64,000 bases of DNA from Mycogone perniciosa (lineage: Eukaryota; Ascomycota; Sordariomycetes; Hypocreales; Hypocreaceae): contig JAOALB010000153.1 in the NCBI GenBank assembly GCA_025331125.1, positions 59,432 to 123,431 of the forward strand. The letters run 5' to 3'. The notes beneath the pieces are model-generated. The model was not told where the DNA came from. It made no database searches and was given only the letters and a program-made list of their open reading frames with translations. The position numbers and the translations under genes were made by a program. Of this stretch, positions 12,268 to 23,846 are shown piece by piece. The stretch's first letter is position 1. Each line of letters starts with the position of its first letter.

Positions 12268-13640
12268 TTTAATAGCTAAAGGTTTATTTTAACTTAAAGC
12301 TTTCTTTTAAGAAATATATAAAAACGCTTATAGGTAAAGTATATAAAATCTTTAAGTTCTTTAAATCGATTAATAAAACTTAAAAAGGCTTACTTTTTAA
12401 AGCTATAATATAAACTATAAAAGCCTATATCCTCTTTATTGCTTTATATAAAATATAAATATAATAGTTAAAGTATAAATAATAATTGCAAGTTAACTTT
12501 ATTAAGTAAGTAAATATAAAAGTATTTAACTTAATAAATAAAATAAATAAAGCCTTTAAAGCTATAATAAAGGCAGTCCTTTTAGTTTAAAAGACTATAA
12601 ATATCTTTATTTTATATAAAAGGTTAAAGGTCTTTATAGTTAATATTACTTTAGCCTAAGCTTAATTTAAATATATAGTAAAATTTATAGGATTAAATTA
12701 AAACTATTTAATTAATTAATATATTAATAAAAAACTCTCTCTTTAACTACTATAAACTAGACTTTAATGCACTGCCGCCTTAATTAATAAAATTATTAAA
12801 CCTACCCTCTTTACTAAAAAGTTTTTATATATTCTCTTTAGCTTTAATTTAAAAGGTATAGGTAAATTAACTGCAATAAAAAAGTATTTAAAATTAATTA
12901 ACTCCCTTCCCTTTTACTTAATTTTAATTTACTTTAATAAATCTTAAATTAAAAAGAATATAAATTAAAAAGCAGTTATTTACTATAAAGTAAAAGTAAC
13001 TATAAATATTAGCTGCTTTAATAAGTATAAGAGTCTATAATATAAAAGTATAAACTGCTTTAAAGGCTATAAAATTAATAGTAAAATATATAAAGGAAAA
13101 CTATATAATTTAAATAGTTTATATTTTTTTAAATAATTTATTAATTATTAATAGACCATTTAATAAACCCCCTTTATTTATATAAAAAGTATATATATAC
13201 TTCTAGAAATTAATATAAAATATCTTACTTTATAAAACCTTTATTTTATAAATTTTAAAATATAAAGATATTATAGGCAATGAATAAACTAATTATTTAG
13301 TTAACTAAAATGCAGCTTTCTTTACTGCGCTATAAAACTAGGCTATAATTATATATATTAAAAGATAGATTAAAGAAAAAGTTATAGAGGTAAAGGAGCA
13401 GGATTAATTTAGTAAAACCTTAAAGGGCTATAAACAGTAAAGACTTAAAGCTTTAGCCTCCCCTTTAAAGCTTAAACTCTTATACCTTATCCTTTATAGG
13501 CTTTTAAGAGAAAAGTTAAAATATAAAGATTTCCAGGAATATTATAAATACTTTAAATATAATAAAGAGCCTGTCTATAAATGCAATAAACTAAAAAGGT
13601 AAAGCTACTTTATAGAATATAGAATAGTTAAACTTTTCCT
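12268..13640 (+). mobile_element. LINE (Tad1-like) relic, second part: RT C-terminus and RNase H
   Basis: This continues the LINE interrupted at 5228. From about 12320 the plus strand reads like the post-RT region of Tad1-type elements: a 'NKT*KGLLFKAII*TIKAYILFIALY' stretch, then 'INKAFKAIIKAVLLVQKT' near 12550, and 'FKYIVKFIGLN' near 12675. An RNase H-like segment follows around 12930-13110. All frames are broken by RIP-type stops. The right end is not defined; the solo LTR at 13644 abuts it. Confidence 0.6.
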
Positions 13641-13643
13641 TTT

Positions 13644-14223
13644 TATTAAAATAATAAGGTTATACTAAACCTTATTTATATATAGCTTCTAGGAAGCTAT
13701 ATATAACGCAGTAATAAGGAAATAACTAAAAGTCTAATTAAGCTAATAAAAAATAAATAATTAAATTGTAAACAATTTAATAGCTAAAAGCTATAGAATA
13801 TCTAGTATATATACAGCCAGTATAAAAGTAATTATATAAATAATAGCTTTAGCTTTTATAATAGTCCTTTAACTAAATAATAGGAATACAGTAGCAGAAT
13901 TAAGTTTATAGCCTTATTCCTATTTTCCGCAAAGTTTATTTATATAGGAAATCATTTAAATCGACTTACGGCTATATAAACAGGAAACCATTTTAATTGG
14001 ATTTTTCACAATAGCCATTATGCCTATTATATTAAGTCTAGGGTAAGCGGGGTAGCTGGTTTTAGCTTAATTGTTATTATTAAAGATAATAGAAATTTCT
14101 TAACTTATACCGAAGTTCCTCCAGAACTCGGTCTTAGCGTCAGGCCTAATTCCAGGTCTAGCTAAAATAGGAAAGTTACCTAAATACACTAAAATCCTTA
14201 CTTTTTAACCCTCCTTTTTAACA
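13644..14223 (-). repeat. Solo LTR of the 580-bp family
   Basis: Exactly 580 bp, in minus orientation, from 'tattaaaataataagg' to 'ctttttaaca'. Flanking pentamers are CTTTT (13639-13643) and ATTTT (14224-14228), agreeing at four of five positions, so a target duplication is likely but not perfect. No internal element sequence is attached. Confidence 0.8.
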
Positions 14224-14942
14224 ATTTTAAACTTAACTAAACTTAGCTTTATATACACTAACTATAGCTTTATATTAAATATATATAAAGCATTAAAGAA
14301 ACGCCTATATATTAATAAAATATAAATTAAAGTTAAAGATATAAAGCAGTTATATAAAGAAATATAAATATACTTTTATATTATATAAAAAAAAGTAAAA
14401 AAGTATATTAATAAATATAAGTTAAAGGGATTAATTTTTTAAAAAGGAGATATAGCTTATTTATATTAATATTTACTAAGAAAAAGGACTATAAATATTA
14501 AAATAATATAATTAAGTAATAAATTAAATTTTAAAAAATTAAAAATTTATTTAATTAAAAAGGTTATTTTAAAAGTTATTTATAAACTTATACTATTAAA
14601 TTATATCTAGATTTACTTAGCATTTTATATTTTACTATTTAAAAAAGTATTATAAAATAAATTAAAAAAATAAACTAATTATAAACTTAATTAAAGTTTT
14701 ACTAGTTAAAAGAGAATATAAAGTTAAAGGAATTAAAGCTATAAGAATAAAAAATAATAAATACTAATATTTAATAAAATAAAAGAATTATAAAAGGGAA
14801 TATAACTTTTAAAAACTTAAAGAATACTTTAAGTACTTTAAAATAACTCTATAATAATTCTATTAAAGTCTTAGCTTACTAATAATAAATTAAATAGCCT
14901 AAAAGCAGTATAGTTAATTATATTAACAGCCTTAAAAGAATA
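14224..14942 (+). mobile_element. Ty3/gypsy tail: integrase C-terminus and chromodomain
   Basis: Plus-strand translation with stops matches the end of chromoviral integrases: 'KVKKYINKYKLKGLIF' then 'GDIAYLY' near 14450, 'LNFKKLKIYLIKKVILKVIYKLIL' near 14530-14600, and the 'IHPVFHVSLL'-type block decayed to 'IYLAFYILLF' near 14612-14640. A chromodomain-like segment with 'YKREYNF*KLKEYFKYF' lies near 14790-14845. The rest of the element is not adjacent; it may belong to the same pre-existing insertion cut by the solo LTR to the left. Confidence 0.6.
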
Positions 14943-16106
14943 AATTAAAAAGGAGGGCTAAAAAGTAAGGATTTTAATGTATTTAAGTAACCTTCCTATT
15001 TTGGCTAGACCTGGAATTAAGCTTAACGCTAGGACCAAGTTCTAGAGGAACTTTAGTGTAAGTTAGGAAATTTCTATTATCTTTCACGATAACAATTAAG
15101 CTAGGACCAGCTACCTTGCCTACCCTAGACTTAATATAATAGCTATAATAGCTATTATAAAAATCTAATTAAAATAGTTTCCTATTTATATAGCTATAAG
15201 TCAATTTAAACAATTTCCTATATAAATAAATTTTACGGCAAATAGGAATAAGGCTATAAACTTAATTCTACTGCTATATTCCTATTATTTAATTAAAGGA
15301 CTATTATAAAAGATAAAGCTATTATTTATATAATTACTTTTATACTGGCTATATATATATTAAATATTCTATAGCTTCTAGCTATTAGATTTGTTAAAAA
15401 GGAGGGCTAAAAAGCAAGGATTTTAATGTATTTAGGTAACCTTCCTATTCTGGCTAGACCCGGAATCAGGCCCGATACTAGGACTGAGCTTTAAAGGAAC
15501 TTTAGTGTAAGTTAGGAAATTTCTATTATCTTTAACAATAACAATTAAGCTAGGACCAGCTACCCCGCCTACCCTAGACTCAATATAATAGGCATAATAG
15601 CTATTGTGAAAAATTTAACTAAAATGGTTTTCTATTTATATAGCTATAAGTTGATTTAGACGATTTCCTATATAAATAAATTTTGCGGAAAATAGGAATA
15701 AGGCTATAAACCTAATTTTACTGCTATATTCCTATTATTTAGTCAAAGGACTATTATAAAAGATAAAGCTATTGTTTATATAATCACTTTTATACTGGCT
15801 GTATATATACTAGATATTCTATAGCTTTTAACTATTAAATTATTTACAATTTAATTGTTTATCTATTATTACCTTAATTAAACTCTTAATTGTTTCTTTA
15901 TTATTGCATTATATACAGCTTCCTAAAAGCTATATATAAATAAAGTTTAGTATAACCTTATTATTTAAACAAAATTATTTATAATTTAATTATTTATTTA
16001 TTATTAACTTAATTAAACTCTTAGTTATTTCTTTATTACTATATTATATACAGTTTCCTAGAAGCTGTATATAAATAAGGTTTAGTATAACTTTCTTATT
16101 TTAATA
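14943..16106 (+). repeat. 580-bp-family LTR, interrupted by a second LTR (5' LTR of copia-B2)
   Basis: Left part 14943-15391 and right part about 15977-16106 together make one LTR, split by the solo LTR at 15392-15971. It ends '...ttattttaata' and is directly followed by the copia-type gag region, which makes it the 5' LTR of copia-B2. Its first two bases are altered (AA for TG). Confidence 0.8.
15392..15971 (+). repeat. Solo LTR nested inside an LTR of the same family
   Basis: 580 bp, 'tgttaaaaaggagggc' to 'ttatttaaaca'. Flanks are AGATT (15387-15391) and AAATT (15972-15976), a 5-bp target duplication differing by one G-to-A. It keeps more C/G than its host LTR, consistent with a later insertion. 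Confidence 0.88.
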
Positions 16107-17618
16107 GATTATAAGCTTAAGAGAGTTTTTTTAAGTCTCTATTAGTAGATTCTTTTAATAGTTATAGCACTTCCTTTAGCGCTATTATAGTATTTATAGT
16201 AGGTTTTTTATAGTGTTTATCTTAATATATATATTAACACTTTTAGGATTTTAGCTACTTAAAGCTATTCCTAGGCTTTTACTGCAAATACTATTATAGT
16301 TATAGTAATACTATTTATATTACTACCTTTATATACTATATAGTATATTTTTTATTTATATAGGATATAGGTTTAATATTAGCAGTATAAATTAACTTAT
16401 TAAGGCTCCTAGCAGCCTTATTTCCTTAATTAAAGACAATAGCTTTCCCTAGCAATAAAGGGATCTATTTATTTAAGTGTAAAATATAAAATAAAAGCTT
16501 TAAGTATAAAGGGCTTTTACTGAGATAGTAAAGGTATAGTTAAAGGGTTAGAATAATACTATAACTCAGCTATTTAATACTTTAGCTAGCTTAGCTGCTG
16601 CTATTTTAAGTCTTTAACTTGTAATAAACAATAAGTCTAATAAAAGTTAATCTTATAGCCTTTATTTTAATGCTAATATAAACTTTTACCTTTATTCCTA
16701 TATTTATTTAAATTCTATTTTTATTAATTCCTTAACCTTAAACTACTATTTTAGCTTTAAATAATAGTTTTATTAAAGAGGTATTAAAAAAGGTTTATAG
16801 CTTTCTAGAAAGCTATAAGCTAGTAGGTCTTAATAACTTTAATTAATGGAAATAGTCTTTAAATATTATATTAAAGGCTATAGATTACTATACCTTTATA
16901 GAAAATCCTATAGTTACTAATTCCTTATCTAATTTAAAATAAGCTTTATTATTTATACTAATTCGGGACAGTTTAATAGCTATTCTTATTGTATTTATTA
17001 CTTAGATTTAAAGCTTACAAGAAGCATTTTTAGTATTATAGAGACTATATAGTTACTTTAATATACTTTAAAAAGATTCCTTTATAAGGAATTTTACTTA
17101 TTAAATTATAGTAATTATAAAGGATCTTTAACTAAATTCAATACTACTTTTAATAGCTTATTAGCTAAATTAAGTATTTTAAAGGTTAATATTAATATAC
17201 TAGATTAAGTAAATTAATATTTAAATTCCTTAAAAAAGACTTATCTTTAATAGGCTAAAAGAATTAAGGGAACTATTAGATCTAGTAAAGCTATTAAGCA
17301 ATTAATTAAAGGTTTTAATATTTAATTTCTTATAGCAGATATATTAAAAGAGACTAGGAATCTATCTTTTACTGTATATAAGGTTAATAAGGCCTTAGGG
17401 CCTTTTAAACCCTTTAAAGATTAACTGGTACCTTTTAGATTTAAAGGTTAAAAGCTAGCTTTTAACTCTTATAAAATAAAAGGAAATTAGAAGAATTAAA
17501 ACAATAATTAAAAACAAGCTAAAGAGGATTATGCTTTTACTAGTATATATAATCTAGCTATTAAAGGGTATAGCTTAATAGAGCTATTAAAAGATTCCTT
17601 TATTAAATTTATTACTAG
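16107..17618 (+). mobile_element. copia-B2 gag region (left half, before the gypsy-1 insertion)
   Basis: From about 16780 to 17560 the plus strand reads as copia gag: 'ESYKLVGLNNFN*WK*SLNIILKAIDYY' near 16795-16880 (the family's L-xGxNNYxxW pattern), then 'FITYQIIVIIKDL' near 17095. Several stops are present. The frame runs into the ACTAG duplicate at 17614-17618, where gypsy-1 is inserted, and resumes at 31849. The stretch 16107-16780 is leader DNA with nothing recognisable. Confidence 0.75.
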
Positions 17619-17790
17619 TATTACAGTATAGGAAGGCAGGTTAAGGCAAATATTGTTATTGTGCTGTAGAGAGTAAGGAAGCCCTAAGGCTCTACAGAAA
17701 GCTATAGCTAGGAACGCATTAAGGCCTGGTTATGTAACCAGAGCTTATATAACAAGGCGTTAATATCGCGTTACATTCAGTGCTATAATA
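17619..17790 (-). repeat. 3' LTR of gypsy-1
   Basis: 172 bp, from 'tattacagtata' to 'gtgctataata'; same length and about the same sequence as 31672-31843. The ACTAG duplicate precedes it. Confidence 0.9.
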
Positions 17791-19271
17791 GTACCCCCCC
17801 TTTTATCTCGCTATTTGGCCGCGAATAGCTATATTGCTTATATAAATTAAAATTCTAGGTAATTTATTTTAATATTTCCGATATAAAAGTAAATAGGGTA
17901 AATTATATAGTTTTTAGTATTAGTAATATATAGTTTAGTTATAGGCTTTAGTATAGTATAGTCTTTAATTAGCGCTTTATAGGTATTAGTTTCTTTTTAG
18001 CTATTTCCTTTTTTTTTTCTTTTATAATTCCTTTTAATGCTTATTACAGTAGGCCTAGCTTTTTTAGGTTTTTTATATAGAAGTTTTATATTACCCTCTT
18101 TTAGCTTTATAGGTCTTTAGCTAATTACTATATAGTAGTATAGTATTTTTATTTAATAAAGTAATAGAAACTGTTATTATTATAATAATCTAAAAGCGCT
18201 TTAAACTTTTACTTCTTTTATACTTTATTTATATTATCTTTTTTTTAATACTTTACTTTAAATATTCTTTAACTTAACTTTATTAATTATCTTTTACTTA
18301 AAGCGCAGTAAAGTAGCTGTTTTAAGTTATAAAAGAGAGTTATATAGGACTAGGAAGATCTTTATACTTTCCAGTAAACTAATAGCGCAGGCTTATAAAT
18401 ATACCTTTATTATTATATAAAGTTCCGCCTATTTATTATCTAGCTTTTTTATTAGCCGGTTAATCTTTATATTTTATATATTAATAAAGACTTTTTGCCT
18501 AATAGTATAAATTAATAATACCTCCCTTTATATATTTGCGTTTTCTTTATATTTTCTTTTTAAAGCTTTAGCGAGGGCCTTTAATTATATAATAATGCAT
18601 TTAAATTAATCAGTAATAGTATTAGCGTAAAAAAACTCTTTTTTCTTTACTGTAGAAAGGTTTAGTAAGCAGGGCTATAAAGGCTTTATCTTTAGGCGAG
18701 GGTTAAAACTATAGTTAGCGAAAAACAGCAATATACTAATAGTTTTAAATACTATATTATTTACAGCAAATTCAGCTAATAAAAGCTAGTAGACCTAGTT
18801 ATCCTAATAAAAGTTAATAAAAGCTTATAAGTATTATTTTATATTTATATTAATTTCTTTAATTTAGTTATTGGTTTTAGGGTAAAAGGTAAATAATTAT
18901 TTTAATATAACTTTTAATTGCTTTAAAAATTATTCCTGGAATTTTAATATAAATTATATATTATAGTTTAATATAATATTATTAAGTATACTATAAAGGC
19001 AGTAAATCCTATTAATAAATATATTAGCTAACTCTTTTATTAATAGTAAAGTAATAGGTATAAAATAATGCATTTTAATAAAGCAGTAAACTACTATTAG
19101 TAAATACTTATAGGTAATATTATAATAGCGGGATTTAGGTAATAGTGTAATATAGTTAATGGAAATGTTTAATTATATATAAAATAAAACTGGTAATAGT
19201 TAAAGGAAACCTTATAATAAAGATTATAAGGCCTTTATTTTAATATATAGTTTATAGGCTTATATAAATAC

Positions 19272-19546
19272 TATTAGGTTAGGTAGGCTAAGGACCTACC
19301 ACTTATCAGCGCTTATTAGCGCTAGGGAGCTCTTATCTGCTTATATAGCAGATACCAGCTGATATACACATCGCGTAAGCGATATGTCAGACTGTATAGG
19401 CGCTTACAACGCATATATTTTACGTTTTCCTTTGTATTAGCTATGTGTATATATAGCGAGGCCATTACGGCATATTCATTACTAGAATCAAGCTTTATTC
19501 CCATTTTCTCTCTATGCTCCACATAGCTGTGCCGCGCTCCGCGACA
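19272..19546 (+). repeat. Solo copia-A LTR inside gypsy-1
   Basis: 275 bp, flanked by perfect AATAC duplicates (19267-19271 and 19547-19551). It keeps far more C/G than the other four copies of this LTR, so it is the best guide to the pre-RIP LTR sequence. The 66-codon frame on its minus strand is only a by-product of this higher GC and is not a gene. Confidence 0.93.
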
Positions 19547-22500
19547 AATACTTTAATATCTTTTAAGATTTATATCTATTAGTATATTTAGCTAATAAAG
19601 TTTAAGGTTTTAAATCTGCCTAGGTATTTAGCTAGGCCGCTAAAGTAGTTTTTAAATAGGATTTATATATAAAGCTTATTATTAAAGGGAATAAAGAGCT
19701 GCTTTTAGTAATAGATTCTGCTATTTATTATTTAGTAGTTATTTATTGCAATTTAAAGTTCCCTGTAAAACTACTTTAACTATCAGTAAATATTAAGGTT
19801 TTAAAGTGCAGTTACTATTTCTTTTACTATAGTATTTTATTTATATACTGCTGCGATTAAGTTATTAATTAGTTTATTTTCTGTAAGTATTATCATAGCT
19901 ATAGGGGCAGCCTTTATAGATATTTTTATATTTAATAAGATTTCTTTTTAAAATATTATTTAAGCTTTAAAGCTAAAAGAACTTTATAGGAGGATAGTAT
20001 ATTGCTTGTTTTTAATTTAGTTATTAAAGGGATTTAATTTTGCAGGCTTATCTTTTACTTTTTTACTTAAAGCGTTAGGCTTTATAGCCTTAAAGCTAGG
20101 TTAATAAATAATGCAGAAATTAAAGCCAAAAAGGAATTTAAACTATTAGATTTATTATTAATTGAAAGCTTTAGTTAAGGTAAAGTATTTAAAGTTTTTA
20201 TAGTCTATAATAATATTAAATTTCTATAAGCTTTATAATTTTAAGCGCTACTTTTCTATTACTTTAATAATAGCTAAGAGTTCTTTAATATAGATTTTAT
20301 AATTATATTTTTAAGCATTATACTTTATAAAGAAAAATGCAATAAAGCATAAAATACCTTTTTTATTATACTATAATAAAATATTACCTAATACCTAGTT
20401 AAAGGTATTTATTTTAAAGACTATTTATTTATTATAGTTAAAGAAGGCTAAGATTAAAGCTAATTTAAAAGTGCATTTAATTAAATTAAAGGCTTTCTAT
20501 TATTTTTCTTTTTAAATATATAGTTAATCTTTCTTTAAAAGCTTATTTAATAATGCAGCTATTTTAAAGTATCTTTAAATAAAACAGTAATAAAAGTTTA
20601 TAAAGCTAAAGAACTTTTATAAGTCTTTTACTCCTTTAAATAGTTGCTAATTTAATATAGCTTTAACCTTTTTAAAATTTATCTCTAGTCCCTTTAAAGT
20701 AATAATTAAATTAAAGTATTTTATTTTTATTATCTTAAACTTACATTTAATAATATTAATTTAAAGGCTAGCGTTTTAAAGGCAGGCTATTATTTCGCGG
20801 ATATATTTTCAGTATTCCTGTTAATTTAAAGAGTATATAAAGATATCGTTAAAGTATACTATACAGGTATAGTTAAAGAGGTTATAAAAAGTATAGTTAA
20901 TATAGTATTAAAATATAGCAGGTATATTATAAAGGCCGAAAAGTATAATTAATATCTTAAAAAGGCTAAACTTTATAATAAATACTCTTTTCTATATATC
21001 TCCTTTAGCAATATAAAGGTTATTAAATACAGCAATAATATTAAGTTTTATATATACCTTTATATAGCTTAAAGCATTAAAGGTTTCCTAAATTAATAGT
21101 AATAGGTATTAATTCTTAATAGTAATATTATTTAACCTTTAATAATTTTAATAAATATAAACGCTACCTTTTAATTTTATAGCTAAAAAAAAGGGAGCAG
21201 TATATTATACTTGCAATTTACAGATAAATCCTTTTATTAAATTATTATTTAATTATTCTTTTATTACCTATAGTTTATTAAATAAAAGTAGCTTATTCTT
21301 TTAATATAAAAGGTCTTTTCCCAGCAATATCTTAATCTTATAGTCCTAAGCCTATTATAAAGGAAGTTTATTTACTATCTTTAGCAGGAAAGTATTGTAT
21401 AGGTTATATAGCCAGGATAGCAGTTTCTTTAAAATATCTAGCTTATTAAGTTTAGGTTTTCCTGCTATAAATTTCTTTATATTAACAGCTATAATCTTTT
21501 TCAATTATATTAAAAAGTAATATTTATTAATAAAGTTATATATTTCTTTTAATAATATTATTTTTACTTTAATATAATTTCTTTATCCTATAAATATTTA
21601 TTAGAAAAACTTATTTAAAAGCTTTAATAGGCTAATAAGCGCTAATTCTTTAATTTTAATAGCTTAATTAATCTTTTCCTAGGTTACTTTTATTATATAG
21701 ATATATAGTTAATAATAGAAAGTAATAAAGTTTATAGCTGCTATTATTTATATATCTGCTATATTTAAGTATATTTTTTAATTTTAAGGTTTAGTTTAGT
21801 TTTGCAGAAGTAGTATATTAAAAGGTAATAATAGTAGCTTTAATAAAGGTTTTCCTTTTTATTATTAACTGCAGATTATAAAGGCAGGCAGCAGCTTTAT
21901 ATATATTTAGTTTAAGATTATCTATACCTATATTTCTTTTATTATTAATTCTGCTACACCTGCAGGTTATATAGTAATTTTAGTTTAATATTAAGGTTTA
22001 TAAAATATACAGTTTATAAACTCCCTTTCTAATTAAGTTACTGTTTTCCTTTTCCTAAGTATTTTTAATTAATAGTTACTAATATAATATAGTTTTTTAT
22101 TTAATTAAATTAAGCTCTGCTTTATTTAAAGTATCTTTAACTATTAATTGCTAATAATATATATTCCTTATCTTAGCTTGAATAAAGTTATTTTTTATTT
22201 TAACTACTATTAAAACTTATATAAAGCTAGCTATATTCTTTAAAAGGCAATAATTATAATAGTAATAGGATTTAAAAGTAATAGTTAATTTTTCCTAGTT
22301 AATATTAAAGTTATATTTTTTTAACTATAAAAGGCTAAAGATAATAGGTATATTATTAAAGATATTTATAATAAAAAAAAGGCAAAGTTCTTTATAAAGG
22401 CTAATTATAGTTTATATAATAGAAAAGTCTAAAATTTTATTAGCTATACTTTTATTAATAAAAAAAAGGTTTTTAGTAAATAGCAGTTATTAAATAGTAA

Positions 22501-23572
22501 TAGTAAATCGCTTAATAAAAGCGCAGCTAATAAAAGCTTAAAGTATATAGCTGCTATTTATTAAAGCTTTTATATTAATATAAATATTATATATAAAGGA
22601 TAATATAATTTATATTAAAAGGGATTTACTATCTATTAATTTAAATTTAAAAGGCTTTTAATTAAAAAGGCAGCAGTAAATCTATTTTAAGATAATAGTA
22701 CTGTTTACAGTTAACCTTTATTTATAACTTTTTGTAAAGGTTAATCTTTTCTTTAATTTATAAGTTAAATTTAAGTTTTTAATAAATATAGTTAATTAAA
22801 TTAAAGTAAATTAAAAGTTAATAAAGCAGCGCTATTATTATTATCTTTATTAATATATAAAGAAGGTATATCGTTTAAAGCCTAAATTTATAGGTTAACT
22901 AGGCATTACAGGTAATATTAATATACTATTAGGGTTTAGTTATTATACCTTACTAAACTATTTTACTGCTAGCTTTAAAGTACTGCTAAGTTAAGGCGTA
23001 GCTAATATAGCTAGACTTAGTAATTTTAGTTTTATACCTAATATAGATTTCCTTAATATATATTAGCCTACTTTCTTTTGTTGCATTTATTAAAGCTATA
23101 ACCTACTTTTTTACAGTAAAAGTATAATCCCTTAGCTATATATTCCTTGCAAAAGACTTAAAGGCGAGGTAATATAATATATATAGTATTTAACTATATT
23201 AAATCGCTAGTTAATACTAAGGCGGCAGCTTAGTTATTCGCTTAATTATTTATTTAATTATTTTATTAGCGTTAATAATATTACTACTATTATTAATAGC
23301 TTTATTAACGCCAGCCTATTTAGGCAGCGCAGAGGGCATTATAATAGGCGCCTTCCTAAAGCCTATTATAAATAGTTTAATAGAGTTAATACTATTTAGT
23401 AAAGTTAAACTTATTTAGTTTAATTACTTAAGTTTTTATAGCGTTAATAAGTTCCTAAAAGACCTTTATCTTTAAAGCCTTTACTATCTGCTTAGCAGTT
23501 TTACTATATTCGCTGCTTAGTGTAAATAACTTTACTATAAAGTTCTAGAAAGGCTTATTTAGTATATATAGG

Positions 23573-23846
23573 TGTTATAAAGCGCGGTATAGCTATATAG
23601 AGTATAAAGAGAAATAGGAATAAAGCTTGATTATAGTAATAAATATACTGTAATAGCCTTACTATATATATATATAGCTAATATAAAGGAAAATGTAAAA
23701 TATATATATTATAAGCGCTTATATAATCTAATATATTGCTGATGCAATATATATATTAGCTAGTATCTACTATATAAGCAGATAAAACCTTTTTAGCGCT
23801 AATAAACACTAATAAATAATAAGTCTTTAATTTATTTAATTTAATA
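23573..23846 (-). repeat. 3' LTR of copia-A2
   Basis: 274 bp, 'tgttataaagcgcgg' to 'atttaata', followed by 'taccctttag', the complement of the purine tract. Confidence 0.9.

Noticed and set aside
19322..19522. 66-codon minus-strand frame
   Set aside because: It lies wholly inside a solo LTR with AATAC duplicates; the frame is open only because this copy escaped RIP.
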